DNA from: Pirellulales bacterium
Lineage (GTDB): Bacteria; Planctomycetota; Planctomycetia; Pirellulales; JANQPP01
Assembly: GCA_028289405.1 (NCBI GenBank)
Contig: JANQPP010000124.1
Span: 1-64,000 of the forward strand
DNA: 64,000 nucleotides
Direction of reading: 5' to 3'
The translations under genes and the position numbers were made by a program. Of the stretch, positions 1-9,199 are shown piece after piece; positions within the stretch are counted from its first letter, which is position 1, and every line of letters begins with the position of its first letter. The notes under the pieces are model-generated. The model saw only the letters and a program-made list of their open reading frames with translations. It did no database searches and was not told the origin of the DNA.

Positions 1-1
1 A

Positions 2-460
2 TTGGCCGCGGTCCTCGCCCTTCAGCCGTGGATCGCGCGTCGAGCGGGCGAAACTTCGTTTGCCTGGGTGCCCAGCCTCGGGCTCGGTTTCGCGATGGCG
101 GCAGGGGCGTTCGTCGTGCTGCAATCGGGGAACGCCCGAATGACGGAACTGTGCCTTGCCGCCACGGCATCACTCGCGGGTCTGCTTATGGCAGCCTGGT
201 GGCGGCAAGTCCCCCGCTTGTTTTTCGCCGCGCTGCCCAGCGCCAACGCGGCGCTGTTGGGGATTCTCAGCGTGGCGTGCCACTACAACTCGGCGCTGCC
301 CCGCGGAGTATTTTTCCTCGTGGCCTTATCCCCCTGGGGACTGCTGTGTGGCCAAGTGATTTTCGCGACGGGAAATTCCCACGTCCGCGCGGCGATTGTT
401 CAATTGACCGGCATGGCCACGCCCGTGATCGCCGCCTTGGTATGGACCGCGATCTCCTGA
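2..460 (+). CDS. Integral membrane protein, C-terminal part (truncated by window edge)
   Basis: The reading frame is open from the first bases of the window to a TGA stop, so the true start lies upstream. The visible 152 residues are strongly hydrophobic, with about four or five probable membrane segments (for example around residues 25-40, 50-65, 72-92, 102-122 and 130-150) and short polar links. No catalytic motif or family signature was recognised, so no function is assigned. The next gene is on the opposite strand and converges on it, with about 50 bases between the two stops. The reading frame and membrane character are seen directly. The family is unknown. Confidence 0.7.
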   Translation: MAAVLALQPWIARRAGETSFAWVPSLGLGFAMAAGAFVVLQSGNARMTELCLAATASLAGLLMAAWWRQVPRLFFAALPSANAALLGILSVACHYNSALPRGVFFLVALSPWGLLCGQVIFATGNSHVRAAIVQLTGMATPVIAALVWTAIS

Positions 461-514
461 ACTGCCAGTACCAGTTCAGTCATATGCTCACGACGCGCGC
501 GGGTTGATACGCCT

Positions 515-961
515 TCAAGTCAAATGGTATTCAGGACAATCCCGCACACGGTTTTTCTGGGCGGGAGCGTCCTCGCCTTCGCTCTCCTTCTCGGGAACCG
601 TGATCCGCGAGGCAAAAATGGCCCCATGGGGCGTGGGATAGATGGAAAAAACTTGATCCAACCGGCAGCCTCGCAAAACCTCGACGTTTTGCGAAGAGAG
701 TCCCGCGAGCCGCAGGACGCCGCCCGCGAAGCCGACCCGTTTCGACAGACGTAGCAATTGGCCGATCAAGTAGCTTTGCAGCAGCGTGTTGTCATCCAAC
801 TCCACGATGAGGCGTTTGCCGCCGTGGCAGCGCAGCACGCTCCAGACCCAATCCGCCAGTTCGGGCATTTCCTCCGCTTGGGCCTCGCGGTCCAAATGCA
901 CGATGATCCAGCCGGGCCCTCGCTCTACATCCAATTTCCAACCGTGATTCCTCTCGACCAT
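515..961 (-). CDS. STAS-domain protein (anti-sigma factor antagonist-like)
   Basis: A 148-residue soluble protein matching the STAS fold of SpoIIAA/RsbV-type anti-sigma factor antagonists. A beta strand (LIVELDDNTLLQS) leads into the helix YLIGQLLRLSKRV, and the core ends with GVLRLAGLSSQNVEVLRGCRLDQVF, the usual STAS layout in which a Ser in the loop before the helix (around residue 62) is the phosphorylation position in classical members. About 30 polar C-terminal residues extend past the domain. An AAGGAG ribosome-binding site sits 7 bases before the ATG, which fixes the start. No partner kinase or sigma factor is adjacent, so its signalling partner is unknown. The fold assignment is fairly secure. 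A role in partner switching is inferred from the family. Confidence 0.75.
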   Translation of the reverse strand: MVERNHGWKLDVERGPGWIIVHLDREAQAEEMPELADWVWSVLRCHGGKRLIVELDDNTLLQSYLIGQLLRLSKRVGFAGGVLRLAGLSSQNVEVLRGCRLDQVFSIYPTPHGAIFASRITVPEKESEGEDAPAQKNRVRDCPEYHLT

Positions 962-1285
962 GACGTTACTCCTTCAACCTTTTGCCTGGGCGATCGCGGC
1001 ATTTCACCGCTTGAGTCCTCCATTTCACAATGATAAAGGTTTTTTTGCTGGTTACAATCGAAATTGTTCCATCGATCGAAAACTATGCTTGTGAAGCCTT
1101 GACGGGCAAGTCTCCAGCGAGGAAGACTGTGCTGGAATAGGATCTTCCATGGCTGATGTTCTAAGCAATAACATGGCTTCGTTATTCATTCACGATTTGA
1201 TGCCACGCGATTTCGGTTCGGTGATTTCCAGCGCGCACCCTATTCATTATCAGTCCCTGCTTGCCTGCTCTCGAAAGACCTGTTG
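962..1285. other. Divergent intergenic region
   Basis: About 324 bases between the starts of the STAS gene (leftward) and the thioredoxin-like gene (rightward), so it should hold both promoters. Apart from the AAGGAG ribosome-binding site of the STAS gene at its left edge, no convincing promoter box, hairpin, tRNA or small gene was seen. Confidence 0.5.
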
Positions 1286-1930
1286 ATGGCTTGGTCCGAA
1301 GAAGAACACCTCACCGACCGCCAAGAGCGCTCACCGCTGGTAACTTGGATCGGCTTGGGATTTCTGTTCGTGCTGTTTGGCATCTATCTCACTTTGCGGC
1401 CCATGCTGACCCAAGGAACCGATGGCGGGCAGCATCCCGCCGTCGGACAGCGTTTGCTCTCGGTCGATTTGCAGGCCTTGACCGGCGCGGTGCCGGACAT
1501 TCGTTCGCGGGACTTGCAGGGTAAAGTCGTGCTGTTGAATTTCTGGGGAACTTGGTGCCCTCCCTGCCGCAAGGAATTTCCGCATATCGCAAAGCTTCAC
1601 GAGGACCTTGCAGGCGAGCAAGGTTTTTGTGTGCTGGCCGTTTCGTGTGGCCAGGATGGTTTGGAAGATGAGGACGAGTTGCGTGCGGCGACAGAGAATT
1701 TCTTGGAAAGGATGGGCACCACGCTTCCCACCTACGCCGATCTGCAACTCGACACGCGGAAATCCGTGTTTCTGCTCTTGGGACAACTGGTCTATCCCAC
1801 GACGTTAGTACTGGACCGTGAAGGCGCGGTCCGTGGCGTGTGGGAAGGCTATACATCCGGAGATGAAAAAGCGGTCCGCCGGTTGGTTGAGAAGCTACTC
1901 GCCGATGCGGAACAGGACTCGGCGGCGTGA
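1286..1930 (+). CDS. Membrane-anchored TlpA/ResA-like thiol-disulfide oxidoreductase
   Basis: A 214-residue protein with one N-terminal membrane helix (about residues 18-40) and an extracytoplasmic thioredoxin fold. The active site reads WGTWCPPCRKEFP with Cys91 and Cys94, the CPPC form typical of TlpA/ResA-like proteins. The cis-proline segment appears later as VYPTTLVLDREG. Members of this family reduce disulfides outside the cytoplasm, often in apo-cytochromes before heme attachment, which would suit the many c-type heme motifs in this window; that link is an inference. A TTG lies in frame just before the ATG at 1286, and the ATG is preferred. It stands alone on the plus strand, 250 bases ahead of the first DUF1549/1553 gene. 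Confidence 0.85.
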   Translation: MAWSEEEHLTDRQERSPLVTWIGLGFLFVLFGIYLTLRPMLTQGTDGGQHPAVGQRLLSVDLQALTGAVPDIRSRDLQGKVVLLNFWGTWCPPCRKEFPHIAKLHEDLAGEQGFCVLAVSCGQDGLEDEDELRAATENFLERMGTTLPTYADLQLDTRKSVFLLLGQLVYPTTLVLDREGAVRGVWEGYTSGDEKAVRRLVEKLLADAEQDSAA

Positions 1931-2009
1931 AGCGGTATCGCATGTTTTCGTTGCCTGCGATGTTTCACCTGAACGCTTCCTCGCGTTGCTCCCGCGATGC
2001 ATGGGAATA

Positions 2010-2028
2010 GTGATTGGGATATAATCAC
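2010..2028 (+). promoter_or_regulatory. Inverted repeat overlapping a TATAAT box
   Basis: GTGATT and AATCAC form a 6-base inverted repeat with a 7-base spacer, and the repeat overlaps a perfect TATAAT (2020-2025), about 155 bases before the DUF1549/1553 gene. No good -35 box is seen at 16-18 bases. It may be a promoter with an overlapping operator, but the signal is short and could be chance. Confidence 0.25.
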
Positions 2029-2182
2029 GATTGGCCAGTCTGCGTCTGCACGGGCTGATAGCCCATCTCCGTGCTGTGAGTTTGCGAGTTCATGCAGCGA
2101 ATATCGCTGGATTTGAGCCCGGGGCGGTACGGCAGGGACGCTAGGCCAGTAATCCTCCCTGGCCCGCCCGAGGAACGTTTCC

Positions 2183-4588
2183 ATGCCGTCTCACTTTAGA
2201 TCTATTTTGATTTTGATTGTCTGGGTGACGACCGGCACGCCCATTTTATTGCTGGCGGCCGAGGATAGTGCGGATACGTTTCGCCGCCAGGTGTTTCCGC
2301 TCCTGTCGTCCAAATGTTTTACCTGCCATGGACCTGACGAGGAGACGCGCGAGGCCGGGCTGCGTCTCGATTCCCGGGAAGGCGCCATCGCCGAACTCGA
2401 TAGCGGCAGCTTTGCCGTAGTTCCAGAAAACGCCGAGGAGAGTGAGCTTCTAAGGAGAGTCACAACGGAAGATGAAGGGATGCGGATGCCGCCCCCGGAA
2501 GCGGGAGCTTCCCTGACCGTCCAGGAAATCGATATCTTGCGAAGTTGGATCGAAGCCGGCGCGCCCTGGCAAACGCACTGGGCCTTTGATGCCGTCCGCC
2601 AGCCTGCACTTCCCGAGCTTGACGACGATGACTGGTCGCGCCAGCCCTGGGACCGTTTTGTTCTCGCTCGGCTGCGTGACGAGGGTCTTTCTCCCTCGCC
2701 GGAGGCGGATCGGTATACGCTCATCCGCCGCGCCAGCTTGGATTTGACCGGCTTGCCGCCGACCTGGGACGATGTGGAGGCCTTCATACAAGATGCTCGA
2801 CCCGATGCCTACGAACGTTTGGTCGATCGGCTGCTGAATTCGCCGGCGTACGGCGAGCGGTTTGCCCGTCCCTGGCTGGATTTGGCCCGCTATGCCGATT
2901 CCGCCGGCTACGCCAACGATCCTCCCCGCACAATTTGGCGCTACCGAGACTGGGTCATCGAGGCCCTCAATGCCAACCTGCCTTACGACCAATTCACGAT
3001 CGAACAGTTGGCCGGCGACCTGCTGCCGGACGCGACACTGGAAAACCGATTGGCCACGGCGTTTCATCGCAACACGTTGACCAACAGCGAAGGGGGCACC
3101 GACGACGAGGAATTTCGCGTGGCCGCCGTGGTGGACCGCGTGAACACCACGATGCAGGTCTGGATGGGGATCACGATGGGCTGCGCGCAGTGCCACACGC
3201 ACAAGTACGACCCCATCACACAGGCCGAGTATTATCAGATGTTCGCCTTCTTCAATCAGACGGCGGACAACGATCAGCCGAATGAGAGCCCCACGCTCGA
3301 AACTCCCACGTGGCTCGCACGACTGGAGCACGAGCCGCTCCGACGCGAACTCGAGCAATTGCGGCGAGACGTCGCGTCTGCACCATCGGAACATGCAGAA
3401 GAGAACGCCGACAAAGAAAATCCAGGTGAAGAACCCGCACTTTCTCCGTTGCAGGAACGGCTCCAACAGCTCGAAGAAGCGTGGGAGGCACTCGAAATTC
3501 CCACCACGCCGATCATGCGTGAACTTAGCGCGGATCAGTGTCGCACGACCCGCATCATGCACCGCGGCAATTTTCTTGATCTGGGGGAAGAGGTCGAAGA
3601 AGGCGTGCCGGCGGTGTTTCATCGTTTCCCTGACCAGCAGCCACGCAACCGCTTGGGCTTGGCCCATTGGCTGATGGATGAACGGAATCCGCTCACGGCC
3701 CGCGTGGCCGTCAATCGCCTGTGGGAAACCCTCTTTGGCACGGGACTGGTTGAGACCAGCGAGGACTTCGGCGTGCAGGGGACGCCTCCCACGCATCCCG
3801 AATTGCTCGACTGGCTGGCGGCGGACTTCATGCGGCACGGCTGGGACATGAAACGTCTCCTGCGAACGCTGGTCACCTCGGCCGCCTACCGGCAATCCTC
3901 CCGCGCCACGCCGGAACTGTTGGCCCGGGATCCTAGCAACCGGCTCTACGCCCGTGGCCCGTGGACGCGGCTCGAAGCGGAGGCGGTGCGTGATCAGGCA
4001 TTGGCGGTAAGCGGCCTGTTGAGCCGGAAACTGCACGGCCCGCCGGCCCGGCCGCCACGGCCCGTGCTGGGATTGCGGGCCGCATTCGGCGCGTCCACGG
4101 ATTGGCAAACCAGCCCCGGCGAGGATCGCTACCGTCGTGGTCTTTACACCTTCTGGCAACGGACCACACCTTACCCGTCCATGAGCACGTTCGACGCGCC
4201 CAGCCGGGAGGTCTGCACCATTCGCCGCATCCCGACGAATACTCCCCTGCAAGCACTCGTCACCCTCAACGACGAGGTTTACGTCGAGGCGGCACAAGCT
4301 TTGGCTCGCCGTGTTCTCGCGCGACATCCGGACAATCCGGCGGCAGGCGTCTATTTTACCGTGAAGACGGTTCTCTGCCGTCCGCCAACTTCGGCAGAAC
4401 AGGCTCGCCTGGTCGCGCTGTACGAATCCGCCCACGAAAAAATGGCCCTCGAACCGGAGAACGCCTTGGCTTTGGCGACAGAGCCGTTGGGTCCGCTTCC
4501 GCCAGAGGCCGACTCCGCTGCCGCGGCGGCTTGGACCGTCGTGGGAAACGTGTTGCTCAACCTGGATGAAATCCTCACCAAGAGGTAA
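2183..4588 (+). CDS. PSCyt1-DUF1549-DUF1553 planctomycete cytochrome-type protein
   Basis: An 801-residue exported protein. A hydrophobic signal peptide (about residues 5-25, ending near LLLAAEDS) is followed by a planctomycete cytochrome C domain with the heme-binding motif CFTCHGPD at about residue 45. DUF1549 follows (about residues 150-360), with its characteristic [12 protein letters not shown] near residue 334, and then DUF1553 (about 490-770), containing the [13 protein letters not shown] segment. A charged linker around residues 370-430 looks like a coiled coil. The biochemical function of this family is not established; heme binding at CxxCH is the only well-grounded property. The next gene, DUF1501, begins 2 bases after the stop, so the two form an operon, the usual arrangement in planctomycetes, where these pairs occur in many copies. 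Confidence 0.92.
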   Translation: MPSHFRSILILIVWVTTGTPILLLAAEDSADTFRRQVFPLLSSKCFTCHGPDEETREAGLRLDSREGAIAELDSGSFAVVPENAEESELLRRVTTEDEGMRMPPPEAGASLTVQEIDILRSWIEAGAPWQTHWAFDAVRQPALPELDDDDWSRQPWDRFVLARLRDEGLSPSPEADRYTLIRRASLDLTGLPPTWDDVEAFIQDARPDAYERLVDRLLNSPAYGERFARPWLDLARYADSAGYANDPPRTIWRYRDWVIEALNANLPYDQFTIEQLAGDLLPDATLENRLATAFHRNTLTNSEGGTDDEEFRVAAVVDRVNTTMQVWMGITMGCAQCHTHKYDPITQAEYYQMFAFFNQTADNDQPNESPTLETPTWLARLEHEPLRRELEQLRRDVASAPSEHAEENADKENPGEEPALSPLQERLQQLEEAWEALEIPTTPIMRELSADQCRTTRIMHRGNFLDLGEEVEEGVPAVFHRFPDQQPRNRLGLAHWLMDERNPLTARVAVNRLWETLFGTGLVETSEDFGVQGTPPTHPELLDWLAADFMRHGWDMKRLLRTLVTSAAYRQSSRATPELLARDPSNRLYARGPWTRLEAEAVRDQALAVSGLLSRKLHGPPARPPRPVLGLRAAFGASTDWQTSPGEDRYRRGLYTFWQRTTPYPSMSTFDAPSREVCTIRRIPTNTPLQALVTLNDEVYVEAAQALARRVLARHPDNPAAGVYFTVKTVLCRPPTSAEQARLVALYESAHEKMALEPENALALATEPLGPLPPEADSAAAAAWTVVGNVLLNLDEILTKR

Positions 4589-4590
4589 CC

Positions 4591-6036
4591 ATGCATTCCG
4601 GCAAAGACATCCTGCAAACGATCACCCGCCGCCATTTTTTCCGGGACTGCCAATTCGGCCTCGGCGGCATCGCCTTGGCTTCCCTGCTCGGAGAAGGGAC
4701 CAGCCACGCCCGCACGGAGTCAAACCCGCTCGCTTCTCGCGCGCCGCACTTTCCGGCGCGAGCCAAGCATGTGATCTTTCTGCACATGGCTGGCTCCCCG
4801 CCACAACATGACCTCTTCGATTGGAAGCCAGAACTGGTCAAACACAATGGCGAGCCGTGCCCTCAAGAGATCACCGAAGGCGAGCGCTTCGCCTTCATCA
4901 AGGGAGTGCCCAAGCTGCTAGGCACGCCGCATGAGTTCCGCCAGCACGGCGAGAGCGGCGCCTGGCTCTCGGAAATCCTGCCCAACCTGGCGGGCGTGGT
5001 GGACGAGATCGCCTTCGTCAAATCGATGGTCACCGACCAGTTCAACCATGCCCCCGCTCAGCTTTTGATCTACACCGGTTCGCCCCGCGCGGGCCGGCCC
5101 TCCTTCGGCACTTGGGCCACTTACGGCCTCGGCTCGGAGAATCGCGACCTGCCCGGTTTCGTGGTGCTCCTCTCCGGCGGCACCAGCCCCAGCGCGGGCA
5201 AGGCGGCCTGGGGGAGCGGCTTTCTCCCCTCCGTTTATCAGGGTGTGCAGTGCCGCTCCAAGGGGGATCCGGTGCTATATGTTTCCGATCCTGAGGGGAT
5301 GGACCGCAACCTTCGCCGCATGAGCCTGGACGCCCTCCGCGATCTCAACGAAATGCAAGCCGCGGTCGAAGGGAGCCCCGAAACGCGGACCCGCATCGCG
5401 CAGTATGAACTGGCCTACCGCATGCAAATCTCCGTGCCGGAGGTAATGGACATCCGCGACGAGACCCGGCACACGCTTGACATGTACGGCGCGGAGCCCG
5501 GGGAAGCTAGCTTCGCCAACAACTGCCTGCTGGCTAGGCGGCTCGTCGAGCAAGGCGTCCGCTTCGTGCAGCTCTTCGATTGGGGCTGGGACTTCCATGG
5601 CAATACCAAGGAAAACGACATCGCGGTTTCCCTCCCCGGGCGCTGCCGCCGCATGGACCAGCCGGTCGCCGCTTTGATTCGGGACCTCAAAGCGCGAGGA
5701 CTTTTGGACGAGACGCTCGTCGTCTGGACCGGCGAGTTTGGCCGCACGCCGCTGAACGAGGAACGGAACGGCTCCAAATTCCTGGGCCGCGACCATCATC
5801 CCCACTGTTACACGGCATTTCTCGCTGGCGGGGGCGTGAAGCCGGGCATCACCTACGGCGCGACCGACAAACTCGGCTACCGCGTGGCCGAAAACCCGGT
5901 CCACGTGCACGACCTGCAAGCCACGATCCTGCACCTACTCGGCTTCGAGCACGAGCGGCTCACGCACCGCTTCCAAGGCCGCGACTTCCGCCTCACCGAC
6001 GTCCACGGCCACGTCGTCCGCGATTTGCTGGCGTGA
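4591..6036 (+). CDS. DUF1501 protein with Tat-like signal (module 1)
   Basis: A 481-residue DUF1501 protein (sulfatase-like/alkaline phosphatase superfamily fold). The N-terminus carries a twin-arginine type signal, ITRRHFFRDCQFGLGGIALASLL, pointing to export after folding. Family landmarks are FLHMAGSPPQHDLFDWKP, the ETLVVWTGEFGRTP block and GRDHHPHCYTAFLAGGGV in the C-terminal third, which resemble metal-binding segments of the phosphatase superfamily. The ribosome-binding site GAGG lies inside the last codons of the upstream DUF1549/1553 gene and the genes are 2 bases apart, indicating translational coupling. Substrate and activity of DUF1501 are unknown; joint action with the cytochrome-type partner is inferred from consistent pairing. 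Confidence 0.92.
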   Translation: MHSGKDILQTITRRHFFRDCQFGLGGIALASLLGEGTSHARTESNPLASRAPHFPARAKHVIFLHMAGSPPQHDLFDWKPELVKHNGEPCPQEITEGERFAFIKGVPKLLGTPHEFRQHGESGAWLSEILPNLAGVVDEIAFVKSMVTDQFNHAPAQLLIYTGSPRAGRPSFGTWATYGLGSENRDLPGFVVLLSGGTSPSAGKAAWGSGFLPSVYQGVQCRSKGDPVLYVSDPEGMDRNLRRMSLDALRDLNEMQAAVEGSPETRTRIAQYELAYRMQISVPEVMDIRDETRHTLDMYGAEPGEASFANNCLLARRLVEQGVRFVQLFDWGWDFHGNTKENDIAVSLPGRCRRMDQPVAALIRDLKARGLLDETLVVWTGEFGRTPLNEERNGSKFLGRDHHPHCYTAFLAGGGVKPGITYGATDKLGYRVAENPVHVHDLQATILHLLGFEHERLTHRFQGRDFRLTDVHGHVVRDLLA

Positions 6037-6045
6037 GAGAGAGCC

Positions 6046-7215
6046 TCACTCACTGCTCGGCTCATATGGCACGAAGATGAAATCGTCGAAATAGGCGTGC
6101 CAGGGAGGCCGCCACTCTGGCGCTCGCATTTCAAGATCGATGCGGTCAAAGGGAATGCCTTCCGGACCCCGATAGAGCTCCTTCCCGTCCACCAGGAGGT
6201 TTAAATACCCGGGCCGGCTGATGATCGTGAAACGATGCCAATCCCGTGTCCGATCAACGTCGCTTGGTTTTTCGGACGTATCGGTGAAATTCTGATAAAT
6301 GTACGTTCCTCCTTGTTCAGGCCCCAAGTCGTAATCCTTGGTTCCCACCGATGCCATAGTCCTCTGCGGAGTGTTGCTGGCGATGAGGGAAATGTAATTC
6401 GTTGATTTTACATCGGCCCCCGTGTCGTAGATGAACACGGAAACTCGACCATAAACCGGTCGTGGAAATTCGTGAAAAAGAGCGATTCGCTTGACTATTC
6501 CGCCCTCGCCCGAGACAAATTTCACGCTATGGCTTTCATCGAGCCCGATTTCATCACATTGTGTGATGATTCGTCCCACATCTTCCGTTTTCTGCCAGAA
6601 ATCGCTCAGCACAGCGCCCTCAAATTTGTCGTTAAAAGTAACGACGGGCGTGTCAACGTCGCGCGTGGCGAATGCCACGGAAATTACGGCGACCAAACCT
6701 GACGGGAGTAATATCAATCCCGCCCACAGCCAGCGTTTCCAATGTGCGTTCGCTGCCAGTTTAGTAGCACCGACATTTGCTTCTTCCATCTCCGGCGAGG
6801 AAGCAATTTTGCTGTCGCGTGTCACCGGTGTATGAATCGCGTCGATTTCGTCCGCATGCGAGGCAGGGGGAACCGCGGCTGGAGGAGTTGTCGTCCCCTT
6901 GGCTTGTTCGTTCGTGACAGCAGCCTGTAGTTCGACGTGTTCTGGCAAGAGTGGTCGTAGCGCTTGCTGTGTCTCACGCGGCAAGGCGCTGTACGCTCGC
7001 TCAAAGCAGGAACGTCCATACGATTCATCTTCCCAGATCGCCGAGACCATGTCCGCCAGGATCTGTCGGTTAGCCACGCGGCGGCCCTTCCAGGAATGGA
7101 AGGTCTGCCGGCCCACGCCATATTTTTTTTCGAATTGCTTCCAGCCGATACCGGCCCGAATACGTTCCACTTCGGCGAGGAATTCTTCGGAGATGCCCGT
7201 TCCTAGATTATTCAT
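6046..7215 (-). CDS. HTH - transmembrane - lectin-like protein, possible membrane-tethered regulator
   Basis: A 389-residue protein of three parts. Residues about 8-62 look like a helix-turn-helix (GIGWKQFEKKYGVGRQTFHSW, then VANRQILADMVSAIW). A proline/alanine-rich linker follows, then a single membrane helix at about 161-184 (WLWAGLILLPSGLVAVISVAF). The remainder, about 190-389, is rich in beta strands and resembles a concanavalin/LamG-like jelly roll, ending with strands such as HRFTIISRPGYLNLLVDGKELY and HAYFDDFIFVPYEP. The topology would put a DNA-binding-like head inside the cell and a ligand-binding domain outside, as in ToxR/CadC-type one-component regulators. This function is inferred from architecture alone. 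It converges on the DUF1501 gene with only 9 bases between the stops. Confidence 0.7.
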   Translation of the reverse strand: MNNLGTGISEEFLAEVERIRAGIGWKQFEKKYGVGRQTFHSWKGRRVANRQILADMVSAIWEDESYGRSCFERAYSALPRETQQALRPLLPEHVELQAAVTNEQAKGTTTPPAAVPPASHADEIDAIHTPVTRDSKIASSPEMEEANVGATKLAANAHWKRWLWAGLILLPSGLVAVISVAFATRDVDTPVVTFNDKFEGAVLSDFWQKTEDVGRIITQCDEIGLDESHSVKFVSGEGGIVKRIALFHEFPRPVYGRVSVFIYDTGADVKSTNYISLIASNTPQRTMASVGTKDYDLGPEQGGTYIYQNFTDTSEKPSDVDRTRDWHRFTIISRPGYLNLLVDGKELYRGPEGIPFDRIDLEMRAPEWRPPWHAYFDDFIFVPYEPSSE

Positions 7216-7426
7216 GGCTTATTTTGCATGTCGTGGATGTCCGAAACCCGTCTGAAACCCGTATGAGTCAAGTTGTTTTGTCCATTTGCAGGCTGAAACA
7301 GGTTGGGAGCATTGCGGTTGTGGGGACGGCAGCAATAATCCGCACCGTTGGAAACAGGATTCAAACCTAGGGACGGTTGCGGTCTATTTCAACTCACTTT
7401 TTGCCTAGATATTGAGGTTCGGCTGC

Positions 7427-8167
7427 ATGATCATCAGAGTTCACATCACATTGTTTGCTTTGCCCTTCCTGATGGCCAATTCCGCTTTGTGCCAAACGTT
7501 TTCCGGTGCGGACCTGCTCAACCTTCCCAACGTATCCTTCCCAAATCAAATTCCAATTGCGGATGGAGACTCACTCGTGTTCGGGCCAGTGGGCACGAAT
7601 CTGGAAAAACTGATGACGTTCTCTCTCGCACCGGGCGGAGTGTATTCCATTGGTGATACGATTTCGATTCGAATGAATCTCACTCGTACTCAATCAGATT
7701 TCGATCCTACGTTAGCTCTGGGAGATGGGGTCAGTCTGATTGGGTTTACACCCGCCGACAATTCTGGCGGATCAGCAGAAATTGGATACGGAAATGACAC
7801 TGGGACGAATCTCGATATCCAAGGTTCTTCGGAGCTCTTCAATAACTCCGGATTTCCAAATATTAACGAGTCCTTCGACGTTGCCGTGGACTTCACGTTG
7901 TTTGCCGGCTCCGTCGAAGTTGTGGGGTTGTTCGAAGGAAACACAGGAATGGGAAGCGCACCAATCTCTCTAAATCTGTCCCAACCTCTCAGCTTTGTAT
8001 TCGTTGGCAACAATCCACCGGAAGCCTACAGAATTAACTCTCTCACTATCGTGCCGGAACCTTCCGCGATCGCTTTGTGGACGATTGGCCTGCTTGCCTT
8101 CTTGCCCATGGTGAGAAGTTCCATCCGGAGGCAAGCCCGTACTCCGCATTTCAATCCACGCAGATAA
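7427..8167 (+). CDS. PEP-CTERM exosortase substrate, paralog A
   Basis: A protein of about 246 residues with a signal peptide (IIRVHITLFALPFLMANSALC), a beta-rich body and a C-terminal PEP-CTERM sorting tail: VPEPSAIALW, a hydrophobic helix, then the arginine-rich MVRSSIRRQ. Such tails direct proteins to exosortase processing and surface or biofilm export. An in-frame TTG lies at 7412, but the ATG at 7427 gives the cleaner signal peptide. It is clearly paralogous to the next gene (matching blocks GADLLNLPNVSFP/GAELLGLPGVSFP, FDPTLALGDG/FDPSFAIGDG, YRINSLTIVPEPS/YQINSISIVTVPEPS). Its last residues (HFNPRR) lie over the end of a decayed gene fragment, so the stop differs from that of its paralog. 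Specific function unknown. Confidence 0.85.
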   Translation: MIIRVHITLFALPFLMANSALCQTFSGADLLNLPNVSFPNQIPIADGDSLVFGPVGTNLEKLMTFSLAPGGVYSIGDTISIRMNLTRTQSDFDPTLALGDGVSLIGFTPADNSGGSAEIGYGNDTGTNLDIQGSSELFNNSGFPNINESFDVAVDFTLFAGSVEVVGLFEGNTGMGSAPISLNLSQPLSFVFVGNNPPEAYRINSLTIVPEPSAIALWTIGLLAFLPMVRSSIRRQARTPHFNPRR

Positions 8168-8290
8168 ACTCGCTGGTATGAGTAAGGTGAATCAATCGGC
8201 GAGTGGGATTTCCCTCATGCCACGCGAAGGTGTGTTGAATATTTGCGTGAGGCGCTGAAGCACTTCGGGAGCCAAGAAATGCGACGGCAC
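8151..8290 (-). pseudogene. Decayed 3' fragment of a DUF1549/1553 gene
   Basis: Read on the minus strand, this stretch gives LAPEVLQRLTQIFNTPSR, matching VPEESQRFTELLNAPSRDAR near the C-terminus of the intact gene at 9200-11062. After a frameshift it gives SEFICVD followed by a stop, matching SEFIYVD and the stop of the intact gene. The bases around the two stops are also alike (TCAATCCACGCAGATAAACT here, TCAATCCACGTAGATAAACT at about 9200). Both copies lie directly downstream of, and tail to tail with, a PEP-CTERM paralog. The fragment keeps only the last 45 or so codons, is broken, and has no start, so it is a relic of a tandem duplication. Confidence 0.8.
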
Positions 8291-8427
8291 AGCCGATAGT
8301 GCTCTCTTCCAAAATACCGAAACATAAATTGTATTTGTCATTATGTGGGCTGCGTCCGCATCTGATGATAAAAAATAGATGATAATCAAATTTACTAACT
8401 ATATGTTACTCGTATAGGAAACGATCA

Positions 8428-9183
8428 ATGGCCACTACCTACCGTGTTTGTGTCATGATTTTTGCGTGTCTTTTTGTCAGTGCCAACGCCTATACTCGAG
8501 AACTATTTTCCGCCACATACACCGGTGCGGAGTTGTTGGGATTGCCCGGAGTGTCGTTCCCAACTCGAGAGCCATCGCTGGAAGGCAATTCGCTGGCTTT
8601 TCCGGAAGGGTCCTCGGACTTCGAAAAGCTGTTGTCGCTTCCGATTCTTCCAGAGGGTTCAATTAGCGGATTTGGCCAAATTGATATCTCAATCGAGGCA
8701 AACGTTACAAGGCTAAGCTCGACATTTAACGATTTTGATCCTTCTTTCGCGATTGGCGACGGCACGAACTTGGTGGCGTTCCTGGTCGCGGATAACAATG
8801 GTGGACTGGGAGCAGCCACATCCTACAATGATCTCGGCAGCACTGTTGAAGAAGTGCCTGTCAGCATTCTTTTCACTGATGCTGGAATTAACGCAGTAGA
8901 CGAATCACTTGATGTACATGCGAATTTTACGTTCACTCCTTCGTCGAGCACTGTTCGCGGAGGTTTTTTTGAAGAGTCTGGAGAGGCTGCCGTTCCCAAA
9001 ACGTTGAATTTCGAACATGCTTGGGAATTCGTGCTGATCGCCGAAAATCCGACGGAACGTTACCAGATCAATTCAATCAGCATTGTTACGGTTCCAGAAC
9101 CCAGCGGAGTGATAATCGCGGTAATCGGCCTGCTTGCCTTCGTTCCCATATTCCGAACTTCCGTCCGTAAGCAAGCGATATAG
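8428..9183 (+). CDS. PEP-CTERM exosortase substrate, paralog B
   Basis: A 251-residue protein with a signal peptide (about residues 1-22, ending SANAY), a beta-rich body and a PEP-CTERM tail (VPEPSGVIIAVIGLLAFVPIF followed by RTSVRKQ). It matches paralog A along its length at an appreciable but diverged level, so the duplication is old. AGGAA precedes the ATG by 7 bases and fits a ribosome-binding site. It ends 17 bases before the stop of the intact minus-strand DUF1549/1553 gene. The body resembles no domain I can name; a surface or matrix role is inferred from the sorting tail only. Base composition is visibly lower in GC than the neighbouring housekeeping genes. Confidence 0.85.
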   Translation: MATTYRVCVMIFACLFVSANAYTRELFSATYTGAELLGLPGVSFPTREPSLEGNSLAFPEGSSDFEKLLSLPILPEGSISGFGQIDISIEANVTRLSSTFNDFDPSFAIGDGTNLVAFLVADNNGGLGAATSYNDLGSTVEEVPVSILFTDAGINAVDESLDVHANFTFTPSSSTVRGGFFEESGEAAVPKTLNFEHAWEFVLIAENPTERYQINSISIVTVPEPSGVIIAVIGLLAFVPIFRTSVRKQAI

Positions 9184-9199
9184 CCATCGCATGCCAGCT

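Noticed and set aside
2450-4435. A 661-codon open frame antisense to the DUF1549/1553 gene
   Set aside because: It is the shadow of a high-GC gene: low-complexity composition, no family pattern, and the sense strand has clear domains.
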